Below the pieces are notes generated by a model, which was given only the letters and a program-made list of their open reading frames with translations, was not told the origin of the DNA and searched no databases. A DNA stretch of 64,000 nt from Cylindrobasidium torrendii FP15055 ss-10 (taxonomy: Eukaryota; Basidiomycota; Agaricomycetes; Agaricales; Physalacriaceae): contig KN880516.1 in the NCBI GenBank assembly GCA_000934385.1, forward strand, positions 28,994 to 92,993, read 5' to 3'. This document shows positions 1 to 10,564 of the stretch, piece after piece (position 1 is the stretch's first letter; each line of letters opens with the position of its first letter). The position numbers and the translations under genes are program-made.

Positions 1-30
1 TTTTGAAATCTACCAGCCAAATCTGCCGCC

Positions 31-678
31 ATGAAAACCTATCAAGTAGACGACAATGCTGAACTGATGCGCCACAGTTCGGCCAAGATCGCATCACGCC
101 ACTCGGCAAACGGGCACTTCGCCGCCGCCCCTTATGACTCGACCAAGTTTTCTCATCACGAAATCTTGTCTGAAAGTTGTACGGATTCTGCCTCTACGCC
201 TTCTCTATCGGACGTCTCCGAGGACAAATGCGCGAATGTGGGATACACAAAGCGAACCCAAATTCCCCCGCCTCCTTGGGCGTCAACATCATCGGAAAAC
301 CATCTGAGCAAAGATGACGAGAACGCTCTTATGGAGGAGCTGGAGGCACTAGGCCCCTCCGCAGACGATACTAGTAGTAGTAGTAGTCGTTGTGAGGTGG
401 GCGTCGAGGAGACTCCTTACGTGCCGGACCCACACACTGCGTGGTGCGAGAAGTACGCGCGCGCATCGGGTTGGATTCCCGCAGAGCCGTATGACATCCC
501 CCCATCTTCTCATCCTCCTCCGTCCTTCAGTGGTACGTCCACTAGTAGCCCAAGCAACACGGCGCCCGACTGGACCCCCTACGTATACCCCTGGTATCTA
601 GTGAATTACGATCAGTCCGAGTCGTACTGCTACGACGCATCTCAGCTACAGTTGGCAAGAAGTACGCCTCTTGGATAA
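31..678 (+). CDS. Ser/Pro-rich orphan protein (215 aa)
   Basis: Single-exon open frame that starts in a good context (gccgccATGa) and ends in TAA. I do not recognise the family. The protein is rich in Ser, Pro, Asp and Glu and lacks a signal peptide, a membrane segment or Cys/His clusters. An acidic stretch near residues 90-110 precedes a run of five serines encoded by a TAGTAGTAG-type microsatellite at about 370-386. The C-terminal third is rich in aromatic residues (Trp, Tyr) and Pro. The composition suggests an intrinsically disordered protein. No partner is implied by its neighbours; the next gene is 1.45 kb away. It could be a fast-evolving lineage-specific protein. Being coding is likely but not certain, because the length alone (648 nt) is modest evidence. 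Confidence 0.55.
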   Translation: MKTYQVDDNAELMRHSSAKIASRHSANGHFAAAPYDSTKFSHHEILSESCTDSASTPSLSDVSEDKCANVGYTKRTQIPPPPWASTSSENHLSKDDENALMEELEALGPSADDTSSSSSRCEVGVEETPYVPDPHTAWCEKYARASGWIPAEPYDIPPSSHPPPSFSGTSTSSPSNTAPDWTPYVYPWYLVNYDQSESYCYDASQLQLARSTPLG

Positions 679-2128
679 TTGGGCGCGGAAGATGGGAGAA
701 CCGCAGATCCAAGCTAGGGTTAGTGGTTGATTGAACAATTTTTGAAAGAGTAATGCGGACTGTTTAGTTGCTGTTTAGCCGTTCTACTAGCATGTCGATA
801 TTAATATGTGAAATATTCAAATTCGATGTGCGAAGCCCCGACTCTACTTTAGCGCCATTCAGACCCACATCGCTTATATTTACCGTCAAGGGTGCAAGAG
901 CTCACATTACCTGATCGAGCCATTGTCATTATTGGGTAAGCAAGAAAGCGGTGCAGAGCGGATGCGAGTGGTCGGTCTCTTCAAGGCATCCCGTCAGCAT
1001 ACAGTAAGGAACCATGAAATACCTGGTGACTGCGTCCCTGGAAATAGTTTTTTGTGCGGCAGCATCCGGATTCCGAGCCCAAAGCACTTGCAAAGCACGG
1101 TGAGTGCCGACATGTAGGGCGGGATGGTACGGCATGTGAGGATCACTATGGATACTTTGACAGATTGCATGCTGGCGAGTGTGTCCCAATGTTTTTGGTA
1201 CGCGAAAAGACGTGAGAAAACTTTCAGCTATGCATGAGTGGGTTCATGCAGTGTTCATGCGCTTTGGCTGTGGCTCACGGAGCCGGTGACCTTCTCGCGC
1301 CGCATTTGGCAAGTTCAATGAACGACAGACGGAGGCTTTAGGTCGATTTACACGTGTATGTATGGTCAGTGTGTGCCGTTTCACCTGTTCCGTGCCCATG
1401 GGCAAACTTTGACCCCACACTGGCCTGTTACTGGCATATGCACTTGCTCCTTGCATGGACTCGATTCAGTCATTTTCGCGAAGAAATGTGCAGACTCATC
1501 CGAAAGAAGACGAATGTTGCAGTGGGGTACATTCACAGCAGTTCACAGCTCACTCGGTGAGCAAATGGCTCATTGAGCCTCACTCGGACACCGTCGACCC
1601 TGATCACGGAGATATGCGATGAGCCCCCACGCGTTTGTCACCGGCCACACACGCAAAATAGATGACAATTCGGAGAACCCGCCCGCCGGTAGTGGCGGGC
1701 GGGCGGCAGTGGTGTGTGTGCTTTGAATGGCGGGCCTGTGTCGTAAACTGATTGCAACCCAGTTGCAACCTCAGATTTAGCCGTTGGAATGGAGGCCAGA
1801 GTTTGCGTGGGAATTGTAGAAAAGAGAGGTTCTGTCCGACTTGGGAGAGCTCTGAGCATGTGGCTGATACGCTGCAAGGCCAGAGAATAATCCATCAGAA
1901 CGATCAAGTCACTCGTTCAAAGTGCCCAGGGACCGGAATTCAGATCGATGACCCAAATAAGGTTGGCATTCGATTAGGTCAGCCGATGCTTGTTACATAG
2001 CCAGACTGTTTTCGGCGATGTTTTTCTTTGACTACCCTGCGCTTCGGTGGCTGTAGCATTAGTATAAAGAGATGAGATGAGCCATGGTGTGACGGTTCCT
2101 TTCCGTATTTTCTAGCCTTCCAGCTGCC
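679..2128. other. Gene-poor 1.45-kb spacer
   Basis: No open frame here has recognisable protein character, and I see no tRNA or rRNA. A short GC-rich inverted repeat (GCCCGCC ... GGCGGGC) lies at about 1679-1703 and could form a hairpin. The last few hundred bases probably include the promoter and 5' leader of the zinc-finger/forkhead gene starting at 2129. Confidence 0.5.
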
Positions 2129-4522
2129 ATGGGCAAAGTGTCGACTGATCCCGACAGAGTGCGCCTTATTTCGCCCATTCTTCTAAGCCTACCCAGTTGT
2201 TGACACCTCCTGGGGTGAATCAGCCGTACAAGTGTGATAAATGCGAAGCTACTTTCAAGCAAAGACCCGCGCTCAAAAACCATCTATCAACCCATGATCC
2301 TGCCACAAAGAAGTGCGTCAATGCTGCTCGTCGTCGCCAGTGTAGTACTAACTGCGCCCATGTAGTCGCTTTCCGTGTCCGTGGGAGGGTTGTACACAAG
2401 GCTTTCGCACAAAGAATAGTATGACCATACACTGCAACGCAATGTGTGTGCTTATACTCCCCTTCCATTCCTCCTACTTTCACTAATTGTCATCCAGACA
2501 TATCAAAGAGCTTAAAGAGGCGTGCCTCTATTGTCCGTTCAAGTCTACATACCCCGCCGCACTGACCAAGCACTACGATACGTTCCATCCCGGCCTGCAG
2601 CGCATGTCCCCCAGTCACCCCCTCTTTGCCGCGTACGTGCGTGCGCGAAAGGTGCATGGAAGTCTTTCATCAAACGTGACCGTCTCGGCATGGCAGAGCT
2701 ATACCGGCGAAGACTTTCAGGATGGGCGCAAACTTCACCTCGGACGACAATTCTCGAAACCCATCGACTGCGAGGACACCAGCATCGTTGTTACCGACGA
2801 CACGGGGGCCACCTCCTTTCATGACGCTCACCAACGGTCGCAGCCGGCGGATCTAGAGCTTGATATTATGGAGGACGACGTCGGGTCTGGCGACCAGTCC
2901 ATGGACACCACCTTTCACTCAAAGACGACATCCCTCCGACAGAAGCGGCGTGTCGAGGCACTACTGGACCCCGCAGCGCAGCTACTCTTTCCTCCGCCTC
3001 AATTTCCCACGACATCCAAGCAGTCGCAGGTGGCGTTGCCGTCGAGCAATGCTTCAGCACCGTCGACGGGTATCAAGGCTTGCGAGTCGTACTCCCCGCT
3101 CGAGAAGTCAACGGGTGGCTCGTCATCCTATGCCCCGTCCTCTTCATCACGGCCCAGCTCCAGCAGCGCGGACATTACTGTCCATTCATCGATAGCCATT
3201 ATCTCGGACGGCCCTACTACTTCATGGAGGTCACCGGATCCTGGGGAGCCTTCTCATGGGCTCCTCCCTTTGCCACTACCCGCACCTAGAATGACGGATT
3301 CATGTTACTCTCAACACGCACACCCACAACCCTTGCGTGCGCTTCCGCTAAACCCCTACCCACATCCTCCCACATCTACACGTTCGTCATGCTCCTCTCG
3401 CCGCTGCAGTCCAACTCCAACGCTAGTGAAAGGCAACTCCATGGAATCTGTTATTTCCCTTGATAGTCTAGCTTCGCCTGTAGCGAGCACGTCTATATCA
3501 CAACCTACATCGCCGCAACGCGATCGTCATACCCTCCCTCCCATTTCAGACTCGCGAAAAGGGCTCAGACAGATACCATCCATTCATACAATATTCCCAA
3601 GATCCCAGTACCCGCGCTTTCTCCCTGCTTTCGACACCGATACCTCGAACATCGACGCCTCAATTCCCTCTTGGTCAGCTAATACTGATTCTCCGCCTGT
3701 GAAAGACTATGCCAAAGCGGAGGACCATTCGGACTCTCTGTCGACAATGGATGTTCCACCTACGTCGACAACCCCACTACAACTCGACGGTGTCGAACTT
3801 CGAAAAACACACGGCATGCTCTGGCCATTCCGACAAGATCCATCTCCTCACATACCGACATGGCGCTCAAGGTCTGGCCATCGACATCCTGTCGCGCCGC
3901 GCGACTCCATCTTCACCGACCCCGAGCCATACCTCCGCCTCACATTCAAGATCCCACCGGACGAAAAGGTGTCGCTGTCTGCGCTGGCCGACGCACCTGA
4001 GCGCGGTACCGGGCGTCCAAATTATAGCCTACACCAGCTCGCGGTACTTGCGATATTTCAAAGCTCAGATCATATGGCGACGTTGGCGGAGATCAGGACT
4101 GCAATCCAGGACCGCTTTCCGTTCTTTGCTCACCCCAAGAATGAGCCATCCTTCTGTGTGCGTTTAATTCTTGCTTTTTGCCCTGTCGGATTTGTGGCTA
4201 ACTCGCATTGTAGAGCTCGATTCGGCATATGCTCTCGTACCACTCCGTTTTCGTCAAGGCTGAGCATCCTACAAACCGACGCAGTACCCTGTGGACGCTC
4301 AACGTAGACCTGGCGAACCAGACAAAGCGTCAGCGCAAGCGTCGGTCTGTACAATCCGGGGAAATTGTCGCTATTCAGAGCTACACGAACATGGCGCCAG
4401 GGAGGAGACCCAACTCGAATTGGCGTGCGCTCTCTGAAGAAAGCTTGGAAGACCCGTCACTGGAAAGAATAGACATGATCACCGACCTCTGGCAGCCTAA
4501 TATCAATATATCTAGGCCATAA
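2129..4522 (+). CDS. C2H2 zinc-finger plus forkhead transcription factor
   Basis: Four exons read from splice signals: 2129-2158, 2197-2312, 2498-4157, 4214-4522 (phases consistent). The N-terminus carries a C2H2 finger (YKCDKCEATF then H-x3-H), then a second finger across the next exon (CLYCPF then H-x4-H). A disordered Ser/Pro-rich region of about 450 residues follows. Near the C-terminus is a forkhead domain: YSLHQLAVLAIFQSS as helix 1, LAEIRTAIQDRFPFF as helix 2, and after the last intron SSIRHMLSYHSVFVK as helix 3, followed by a basic KRQRKRR tail. Forkhead proteins bind DNA through helix 3. The usual N-S-I-R-H-N-L-S is altered: Trp before it reads Cys and the Asn after His reads Met. 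The first intron (38 nt) is very short, so the exact start is the least certain part. It is a nuclear regulator; its targets are unknown. Confidence 0.8.
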
Positions 4523-5171
4523 AGCCTGCGCAGGCGCACCACGCCATTAACAACTAACTAATCAACACTATGCTCATTCTACTTACAGCGCCATTACTAT
4601 CCATTGCGCTACCTTACAGGTTGGAACGCTCTTCTTTGCACGCACGCACACATGTACATCCATGCACTATTATTACGCTTTGTTCACTAGTTATCCGCAC
4701 ATTACTGCTTCGTTACATTCAAACCTCCACACCGGCTACCATGTATACAAACCATAACGAATTATTTCACATTGTCGTATGTCACATTTAAACTCGAAGG
4801 TTTGGTCAAGGACGCCCCAACTTTCCGGAAATTAAGTGGATGCTAGCTCGAGTACAATCAACGGCCTTTGAAATTCAATGCGGGATGAGCGGCTCGTGTT
4901 CTAATGACAAACCCAAAGCATTCGGAATGTCGCCCCCAGGAGAACATTGTTACTCTGAACTGTAATATATATTCACATCACTTCGAAGCTATCGGCGTCC
5001 GCATCCACCCTGACGGACAATGCTGGATTGGAAGGCGAGGAGTTTGATACACGGTGAACTTGAGAAATGCCTATCCATCATGTATACAATTGTTCGAGTG
5101 AGCTACCTTCATAACCTCTTCTTACCAGAAATCCCGACACACAGTACTTCTTCATATATGCCAACTCCCCG
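4523..5171. other. Intergenic spacer with convergent 3' ends
   Basis: Lies between the 3' end of the forkhead gene and the 3' end of the minus-strand gene at 5172-6318. It is AT-richer than the flanking genes and has no convincing gene. It presumably holds both polyadenylation regions. Confidence 0.5.
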
Positions 5172-6318
5172 TCATCCTTCCGCTAGATCCACCTCATCCT
5201 GAGGCATTTGGGGTATCAAAACATGTATCATGGCCTGTCGAGCACCAGAGACAGCGAGAGCGAGGTCGTACTGCCCGTAGACATTTTTGCCCGGCACCGT
5301 CCCGAGCTTTTGAGCAAGCGTCACACTGAAAGTAATTGCATCAGTACACGGGCTGTCTGCGGTGCTCAAGGGAAGACAAGGGACAGATAGGGAATGAAGT
5401 TCGAAGCAGCACAGAAGTACACTCACGGGGGTATCTTGTTCTACATAGTCGATGAATTTCTTCAGCAACTGATAGTGTTTCGTTCGCGGCATTTTGCTCC
5501 TGATTTTTGCAGAGGGCAATGCAGTGAATGTTTTGGGAGCGGAGGGTCGTTTCGAGCTCGAAGTGCTGCCGCTATGCGAACTGGACCCAGGAGTTGAAGA
5601 TGCGAAAACAACCGTATTACGTCTTGGGACAGACACGCTGACGGTTGGGCGCGGTACATCACGGCGCTGGGCAGATTTGGCGGGGGCAGATATAGGCTTG
5701 GGCCGAGTGTTGTTGGCCGACCGTGTCCGTTTTGCCAGTGGCTCGTCGTCGGACTCAGAGTCATTGTCGCCAGTGGTCTCTTCATCATCGTCAGAAAGGC
5801 TCACGGCACGCTTACGCGCGCGGCCATCGTGTACTTCGCTAGCAGGAGCAGGGGAAGGAGATAACGAGACGGCAAGTCGACGAGGTCCAGTCCGTTCGCG
5901 TTCAGCAGCAAGACGAAGTGTATTCAACGCGTTGGGAGTAAGCTCCCGCGCCCTATCTCTGAGATCTTTCCACGTCTTCCTAACCTCCTCATCAAAATGC
6001 TCGAGCAAGATTTTGGGGTTGGACTCTCCCTTTACTAGTTGTCTAAACATTGGATCGTCCTGCATTGCGGCTGGATGAACAAATGTACGTGCAGAGTAGC
6101 GCGTCACGCACCATGATTTGCTTTAGCTCGCATGAATACGCATATGCATCCTGCGCAGACGCATTGCCCTTCGATAATTCGCGCAACACTACCACCAGCC
6201 GATGGAATTTGTCTCCCAGATATCTGTACTCGGGCAGATCCGTCACTTGGCCTTGCCCGCACTCTATTTTGAAGAGGAGAGGCGGTGTTCCGACGAGCGA
6301 AGAAACATTCACGGCCAT
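5172..6318 (-). CDS. Unrecognised family protein, member 1
   Basis: Exon 1 runs from 6318 to 6112. Intron 6060-6111 (GTGCGT...CAG) joins LKQIM to DDPMFRQL. The frame then runs to 5172, with a probable further intron around 5345-5420 whose exact ends are unsure. The N-terminal part has a short hydrophobic start, then a helical region; after the intron comes a conserved block of the type R-x-x-W-x-x-L-R-x-x-A-x-x-L-T-P-x-x-L. The middle is Ser-rich, acidic (DDDEETTGDNDSESDDE) and basic (KRTRS), suggesting nuclear disorder. The same layout and the same phase-0 intron position occur in the genes at 6837-7403 and 39530-40569, so the three are paralogues. Function is unknown. It is head-to-head with member 2, 518 bp apart. 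Confidence 0.7.
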
Positions 6319-6754
6319 GTCGCAATCGACAGTAGTGGCAGCCTAAAGGTAGGCTGGCTCGGTGCTCGGAGTCACTGGCGTTTATTCTCGGCATAATGAG
6401 CCGTGATGGGATCACTTTCTTGATTCAAGCACTTCCTCTCGAGTCTCCCTCTCACTGCAGCACTCCACAGCCTACGCACATTTTCTGGAAATACTCCATT
6501 GCTCCATTATCTATCCGCGCGCGAGTTAGAACTGTACTGGGGTCATACAGCGCCTACTTTGTTGCTTGCTTTCTCGCTCATGGACGAGTGGCACATTACC
6601 AGTGTAATGATTGAGATCAACTGCGGCATCCTCTATTATCATGCATGTCCTTGGTAGAGCTTGACAACCGCGTAGCATAATGCAGTCTCTTCTTTTGTCT
6701 CCGGCTAACGCCACCACACACGGCGAACATGAACGCCCTTTGTACAGAGCTCAC

Positions 6755-6763
6755 ATATATAAA
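6755..6763 (+). promoter_or_regulatory. TATA box of family member 2
   Basis: ATATATAAA lies about 75 bp upstream of the ATG at 6837. It supports the start at 6837 rather than the in-frame ATGs at 6729 and 6786, which would fall upstream of, or at, the expected transcription start. Confidence 0.55.
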
Positions 6764-6836
6764 CCCAGTGTGTTTTGTTGCAATGCTACCACTACCACAA
6801 CCACCAACACAACCACCACTACAAGCACTAAACGCC

Positions 6837-7403
6837 ATGCCCCTCGTCGTCGGCGTTCCCAACCTGCTCTTTAGCATCCCCGGCTTGCAAGACCGCCCAG
6901 AAGACCTCCAATTCCTCCAAGACAGCTTCGAACGACTCGCGTTCCTCTGGGACGCACTGAGCGTTCATACTATATCAGCATGGGACGAGTACAAATACTC
7001 AAAAGAAATGCAAGAGATCTTGGTTAGCTTCCATATCCTACTTATTCCCTCGACACTTACACATCCATCTCAGCACACCCCTCGCTTCCGAGCTCTTTTC
7101 AAGGAAAAGTCCGGAGGAGAGAAACACTTATTCTACTCCGACGAAGTCACACAAGAGCGCTGGAGGGCCATACGAGAGAAGGAGAAAGCTCTGACCCCGG
7201 AAAGGCTGGAAGCTATGCGCATAACTGCAGACCGCGACTTGTCAAAGAAAAAGCACGACCGCCTTTTCGCCAAGCCCCCTAATCCTATCGTCAACCCGGC
7301 AGCAGGGGCAGTAAGGACGGTCAACACTGTCAAAACAGGTGGTGACCGTGGTGAAGGCGCCCTTGGAAGGACGTGGGATCGACTGGGGAGGGCAATACGT
7401 TGA
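6837..7403 (+). CDS. Unrecognised family protein, member 2
   Basis: Exons 6837-7022 and 7074-7403, with a 51-nt phase-0 intron (GTTAGC...CAG) that joins MQEIL to HTPRFRAL. The start MPLVVGVPNLLF was chosen because member 1 begins MAVNVSSLVGTPPLLF and because a TATA box sits upstream. After the intron is the block RWRAIREKEKALTPERL, matching KTWKDLRDRARELTPNAL in member 1 and RRWDELCARVDELTAQD in member 3. This copy is short (about 170 aa) and lacks the long acidic/basic tail of member 1 and the Cys-rich tail of member 3. Function is unknown. Head-to-head arrangement with member 1 suggests a local inverted duplication. Confidence 0.7.
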   Translation: MPLVVGVPNLLFSIPGLQDRPEDLQFLQDSFERLAFLWDALSVHTISAWDEYKYSKEMQEILVSFHILLIPSTLTHPSQHTPRFRALFKEKSGGEKHLFYSDEVTQERWRAIREKEKALTPERLEAMRITADRDLSKKKHDRLFAKPPNPIVNPAAGAVRTVNTVKTGGDRGEGALGRTWDRLGRAIR

Positions 7404-7515
7404 ACACCGGGACAAGCATTCACACTTGAGCTGAATTTAACAAGAAAGGTTGGTATAGAGAACCATAGGATCGTGGGCGTATGGATGAAGCATCAGTAGG
7501 GGTATCGTTGGTATA

Positions 7516-9527
7516 CTAAAGATACAATATTTCACAGACCAGCTGCGAAATGTAACAACCCTAACAATTTAATCTGACGAAAATGAGCAACGCGCCGGGG
7601 AAACGATAACAGTAGACATACCTTGTCCTCCTCTGAATCGCAGAACATTTGCCATGACCCACGCGCATCCTTGAATTCCACAGCGAAAGAGTGCGGAATG
7701 GCCTTGAGCTCCTCGTAGCCCTCGTTCCATTCGCGGAGGCCGCGGAGCTTGCCTTTAAGGTTGATCTCATCAAGCACAGCGGGCATATCCTGACGAAGGT
7801 TTGAATTTGTATCCGGATGGAGAGAATTGCAACGCACCTTAGGGCTTCGATACAAGAAGAGAGTATTTCCAATCAGCCTATAGTACCTCCGCCTCCAAGC
7901 AATGTTCTCGCTGGTCTGCATGGTAAGCCAGCCAGTGACAAGGTCTTCCGACCTGTTACTGCTCTTGACTTTCGCCTGGACCTGTGCGATTTGCTTCTTG
8001 CGTTCGTTGTTCTCCCGCATCTTGGCCGCCTCTTCGCGCTTGACATTATCCTCAGCAATCCGTGCTTGTTGAGTACGCCATTGGTCGAGTCGTTTGTGCT
8101 CCTCCATGCGCCGCTCACGTTCAGTAATCTTGCGCAACTCGAGTTCCTGCTTCCGCCTGAGTTCCTCCTCGCGGTCTTCTTGTTCTTTCCTTCGCCGTGC
8201 TTCTGCACTTCTTCTGAGTTCTTCTTGCAGCTGTCTTTGCCTCCGACGTTCATCCTCCTGCTCTTGTCTGCGGATTTCATCCTTGCGGAGTTTGGACTGG
8301 AACTGGCGCTGCATCTCCTCGCGTGCTGCCTGCGCCTCCTCCCGCTCCTTCTGCTCCTTGGCAAGTTGCCGCCTACGTGCCCGTTCCGCCGGATCTGCAA
8401 TGACCGTGGTATTCACACTCGCCGCCCACTTGCCATCGAGCGGCAAGAGTACTGGTGGTGGAGGCGGGGTCTTCGGGGGCTCGGGCCGGTCGTCAAGGTG
8501 CTCGTCGTCGCTGCCAGAGGCAGTGGAAAAGTCGTCGCGGGAGATGACGCCGAAGTCGGATGGTTGGCGGTAAAATTGGTCCTCGGCCGGTGCCCGCAGC
8601 ATGCTCTGGAACCCGCGACCGTCCTTTGCTGGCGGCGGCGGCGGCAGGTGCTCGTCATGGTAGGGAGTAATGGTATAGTCTTGAGTGGATTCGTAACGAT
8701 GGCTGCTGGTGCCTGAGCTACTACGGCCTTTGCGACGATGGAGGAGGCTGGAGAACATGCTGCCCGTTTTCCGGATTGGACTGGGTGCGGTAGCGACTCT
8801 CTCTGGAGCGTAGGTCTCCGTAAATGAGCGGTGGGGTTGGTGGTGAATCATCCGAGACGATATTACTGGAGGATAATCTGTGGTGTCTGAGGGAATTGTT
8901 GAGACCGTCATGCTGCTTCGAGCGTCGTTGTTGTCGTTATCGTTGCCGTAGAGGCTTGGGGTAGATTGAATGGAATACTCGCCGTCCGGCTGGCGTAGTG
9001 CTTCCGCGATAGAGTTGGGTGTGAGGTTCGAAAGATGGTCAAGGGTTAATGTTGAGTGATAGTGCTCCTGAAAGGCGTGGTGAGATCACATTCTTTATTG
9101 TCATGCGTCACACACGCACTGCGGTGAACGAGGTCGCTACTCGCCGAGAACAAACAAGGACCCGCGCTATTATTCTGTCAGTGGACCGTTTAGGACGCGC
9201 ATATAGCACACACCTCGCTGGGCCAGCGATACTGCTCTGGGGACAAAGTTGATGACCACAAACGCTCCATCTGGGTTGCGCATATACGCGAATTGGACCG
9301 TGCTCGTGTGCGCAAGCATTGTCTTCTTGAGACCAACCAAGCCGTCTTTCCCATGCCCAACCATCGTAACGCCGCTATTGGCGTACTGCAGGAGCAACCT
9401 ATTGACTATCAGTACGCCTTTTGTCTGGATATACTGAGACGCACCAGTTCGCCTCTACTCCATCTGTCACTGCATTGAAAACCTCCCGTACTCTGTCGGG
9501 ATTGTCTATGTCCAACAGGCCGCTCAT
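7516..9527 (-). CDS. ADF-H, coiled-coil and PH domain protein (actin-type)
   Basis: Six exons on the minus strand: 9527-9445, 9398-9214, 9166-9120, 9067-7838, 7789-7622, 7542-7516. All phases agree and give 579 aa. Residues 1-130 form an ADF-H (coactosin/Abp1-type) actin-binding domain: EANWLLLQYANSGVTMVGHG, GLVGLKKTM, FVVINFVPRAVSLAQRARV, ending LSNLTPNSIAEALRQP. A disordered region with a polyproline stretch (PPKTPPPPP) follows, then a long Glu/Arg/Gln coiled coil of about 150 residues, then a PH domain: GWLTMQ, WRRRYYRLIGNTLFLYRS, FAVEFKDARGSWQMFCDSEE. It likely links cortical actin to membrane phosphoinositides. The first three exons are short and easily missed; a gene call starting at 8911 would lose the actin-binding domain. 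Confidence 0.88.
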
Positions 9528-10564
9528 TTGTCCGGAGTGCGCAGCCGTCGAAGGATAGAAGAATGTTCAAGCAAACCAAGTATATGCACCGATAGAGTCG
9601 TCAAGGTTGGAGGCAAGTGAGCTTCTAGCACACTAGTCGCGTTGCAGAAATAACGAAGTGTGCCATGGAATCAAATATTCGCGGGCACATTGATAGGCTC
9701 GTCGGCGGGAGTCAGTTACCATGGATGCATACAGCACCCGATTTTAGATCAGGCGCATCACCCCGCCGATCACGAGAAACCATCAACGACTCTTGCATGG
9801 TTCGTTGGATTTTCAGTCCTTTGACGATGTTTTAGTGCGCTGAACAGCTGAACGGCTCGTTTAACAATTTGTATTGGGAACTTCGAGAGGTTTTCTGACC
9901 TCCAATAAGTTGTTTTGTTCAGCCTTCGCAGGTCACCGTCGGCTCCCTCAATTCCCTACCTTCTCGGGCACTTCCAACGAGATAAACGTTCATACAAATG
10001 ACGGTTATACTGAGGACATGACGGATAGTCGATTAGGACGAACCCTTATCCAAATGCAAGTTCGACTCTCGCCCAATCATAGCAAAGTGAAGAAGCTCTC
10101 AAAAACGAAGTGACGAATCCCGTGCGTCCAGTTATTTGCACTATTGCTTTGAGCATCCATCACTAACCATGCCTGTAGGACAATATTTTCTGCGGGACAC
10201 GGTTTGATGTTCTTCCAATCTAGGCGCGCCGTTATGATCGACAATGTATTCCAACCACTCAGGCGCACTGCGCACTGCCTATTCCAATAATCACCACTCC
10301 CTCTGCGATAAGGACTCTTTCTCATTCGCTGTACCGGTGCTTGCAGAGCCGAGAGTAAAGACGTGTACGTGCAATCACTGGCACCGTTGGTGGTTACATC
10401 GCGCCCGACGGAGAGCCATCCTCTCCCTCGTTTCTGACAGTACTAGCGCCAATCATCCTTTCCGAAGCTCCGATATCGAGTGCCTATAAAATGCAGCACG
10501 CACTCAACAGGACTTCAATCCTCCCCCTCTTGCCATCTGGTCGCTTTGTGGTAACTGACTGACG
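9528..10564. other. 1-kb spacer between divergent genes
   Basis: Lies upstream of both the ADF-H/PH gene (minus) and P450-1 (plus), so it should hold both promoters. No coding region is convincing. A TATAAA at 10485-10490 serves P450-1. Confidence 0.5.
10485..10490 (+). promoter_or_regulatory. TATA box of P450-1
   Basis: TATAAA sits 75 bp upstream of the ATG at 10565, the usual spacing for a fungal TATA promoter with a short leader. Confidence 0.6.

Noticed and set aside
5494..6078. Plus-strand open frame of 194 aa
   Set aside because: It lies antisense to the coding exon of the gene at 5172-6318; the minus-strand reading has the family block and matching splice sites, the plus reading has none.
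7817..8716. Plus-strand open frame of 299 aa rich in Leu
   Set aside because: It is the shadow of the Glu/Arg/Gln coiled coil of the ADF-H/PH gene, whose complement gives Leu and Ser codons.
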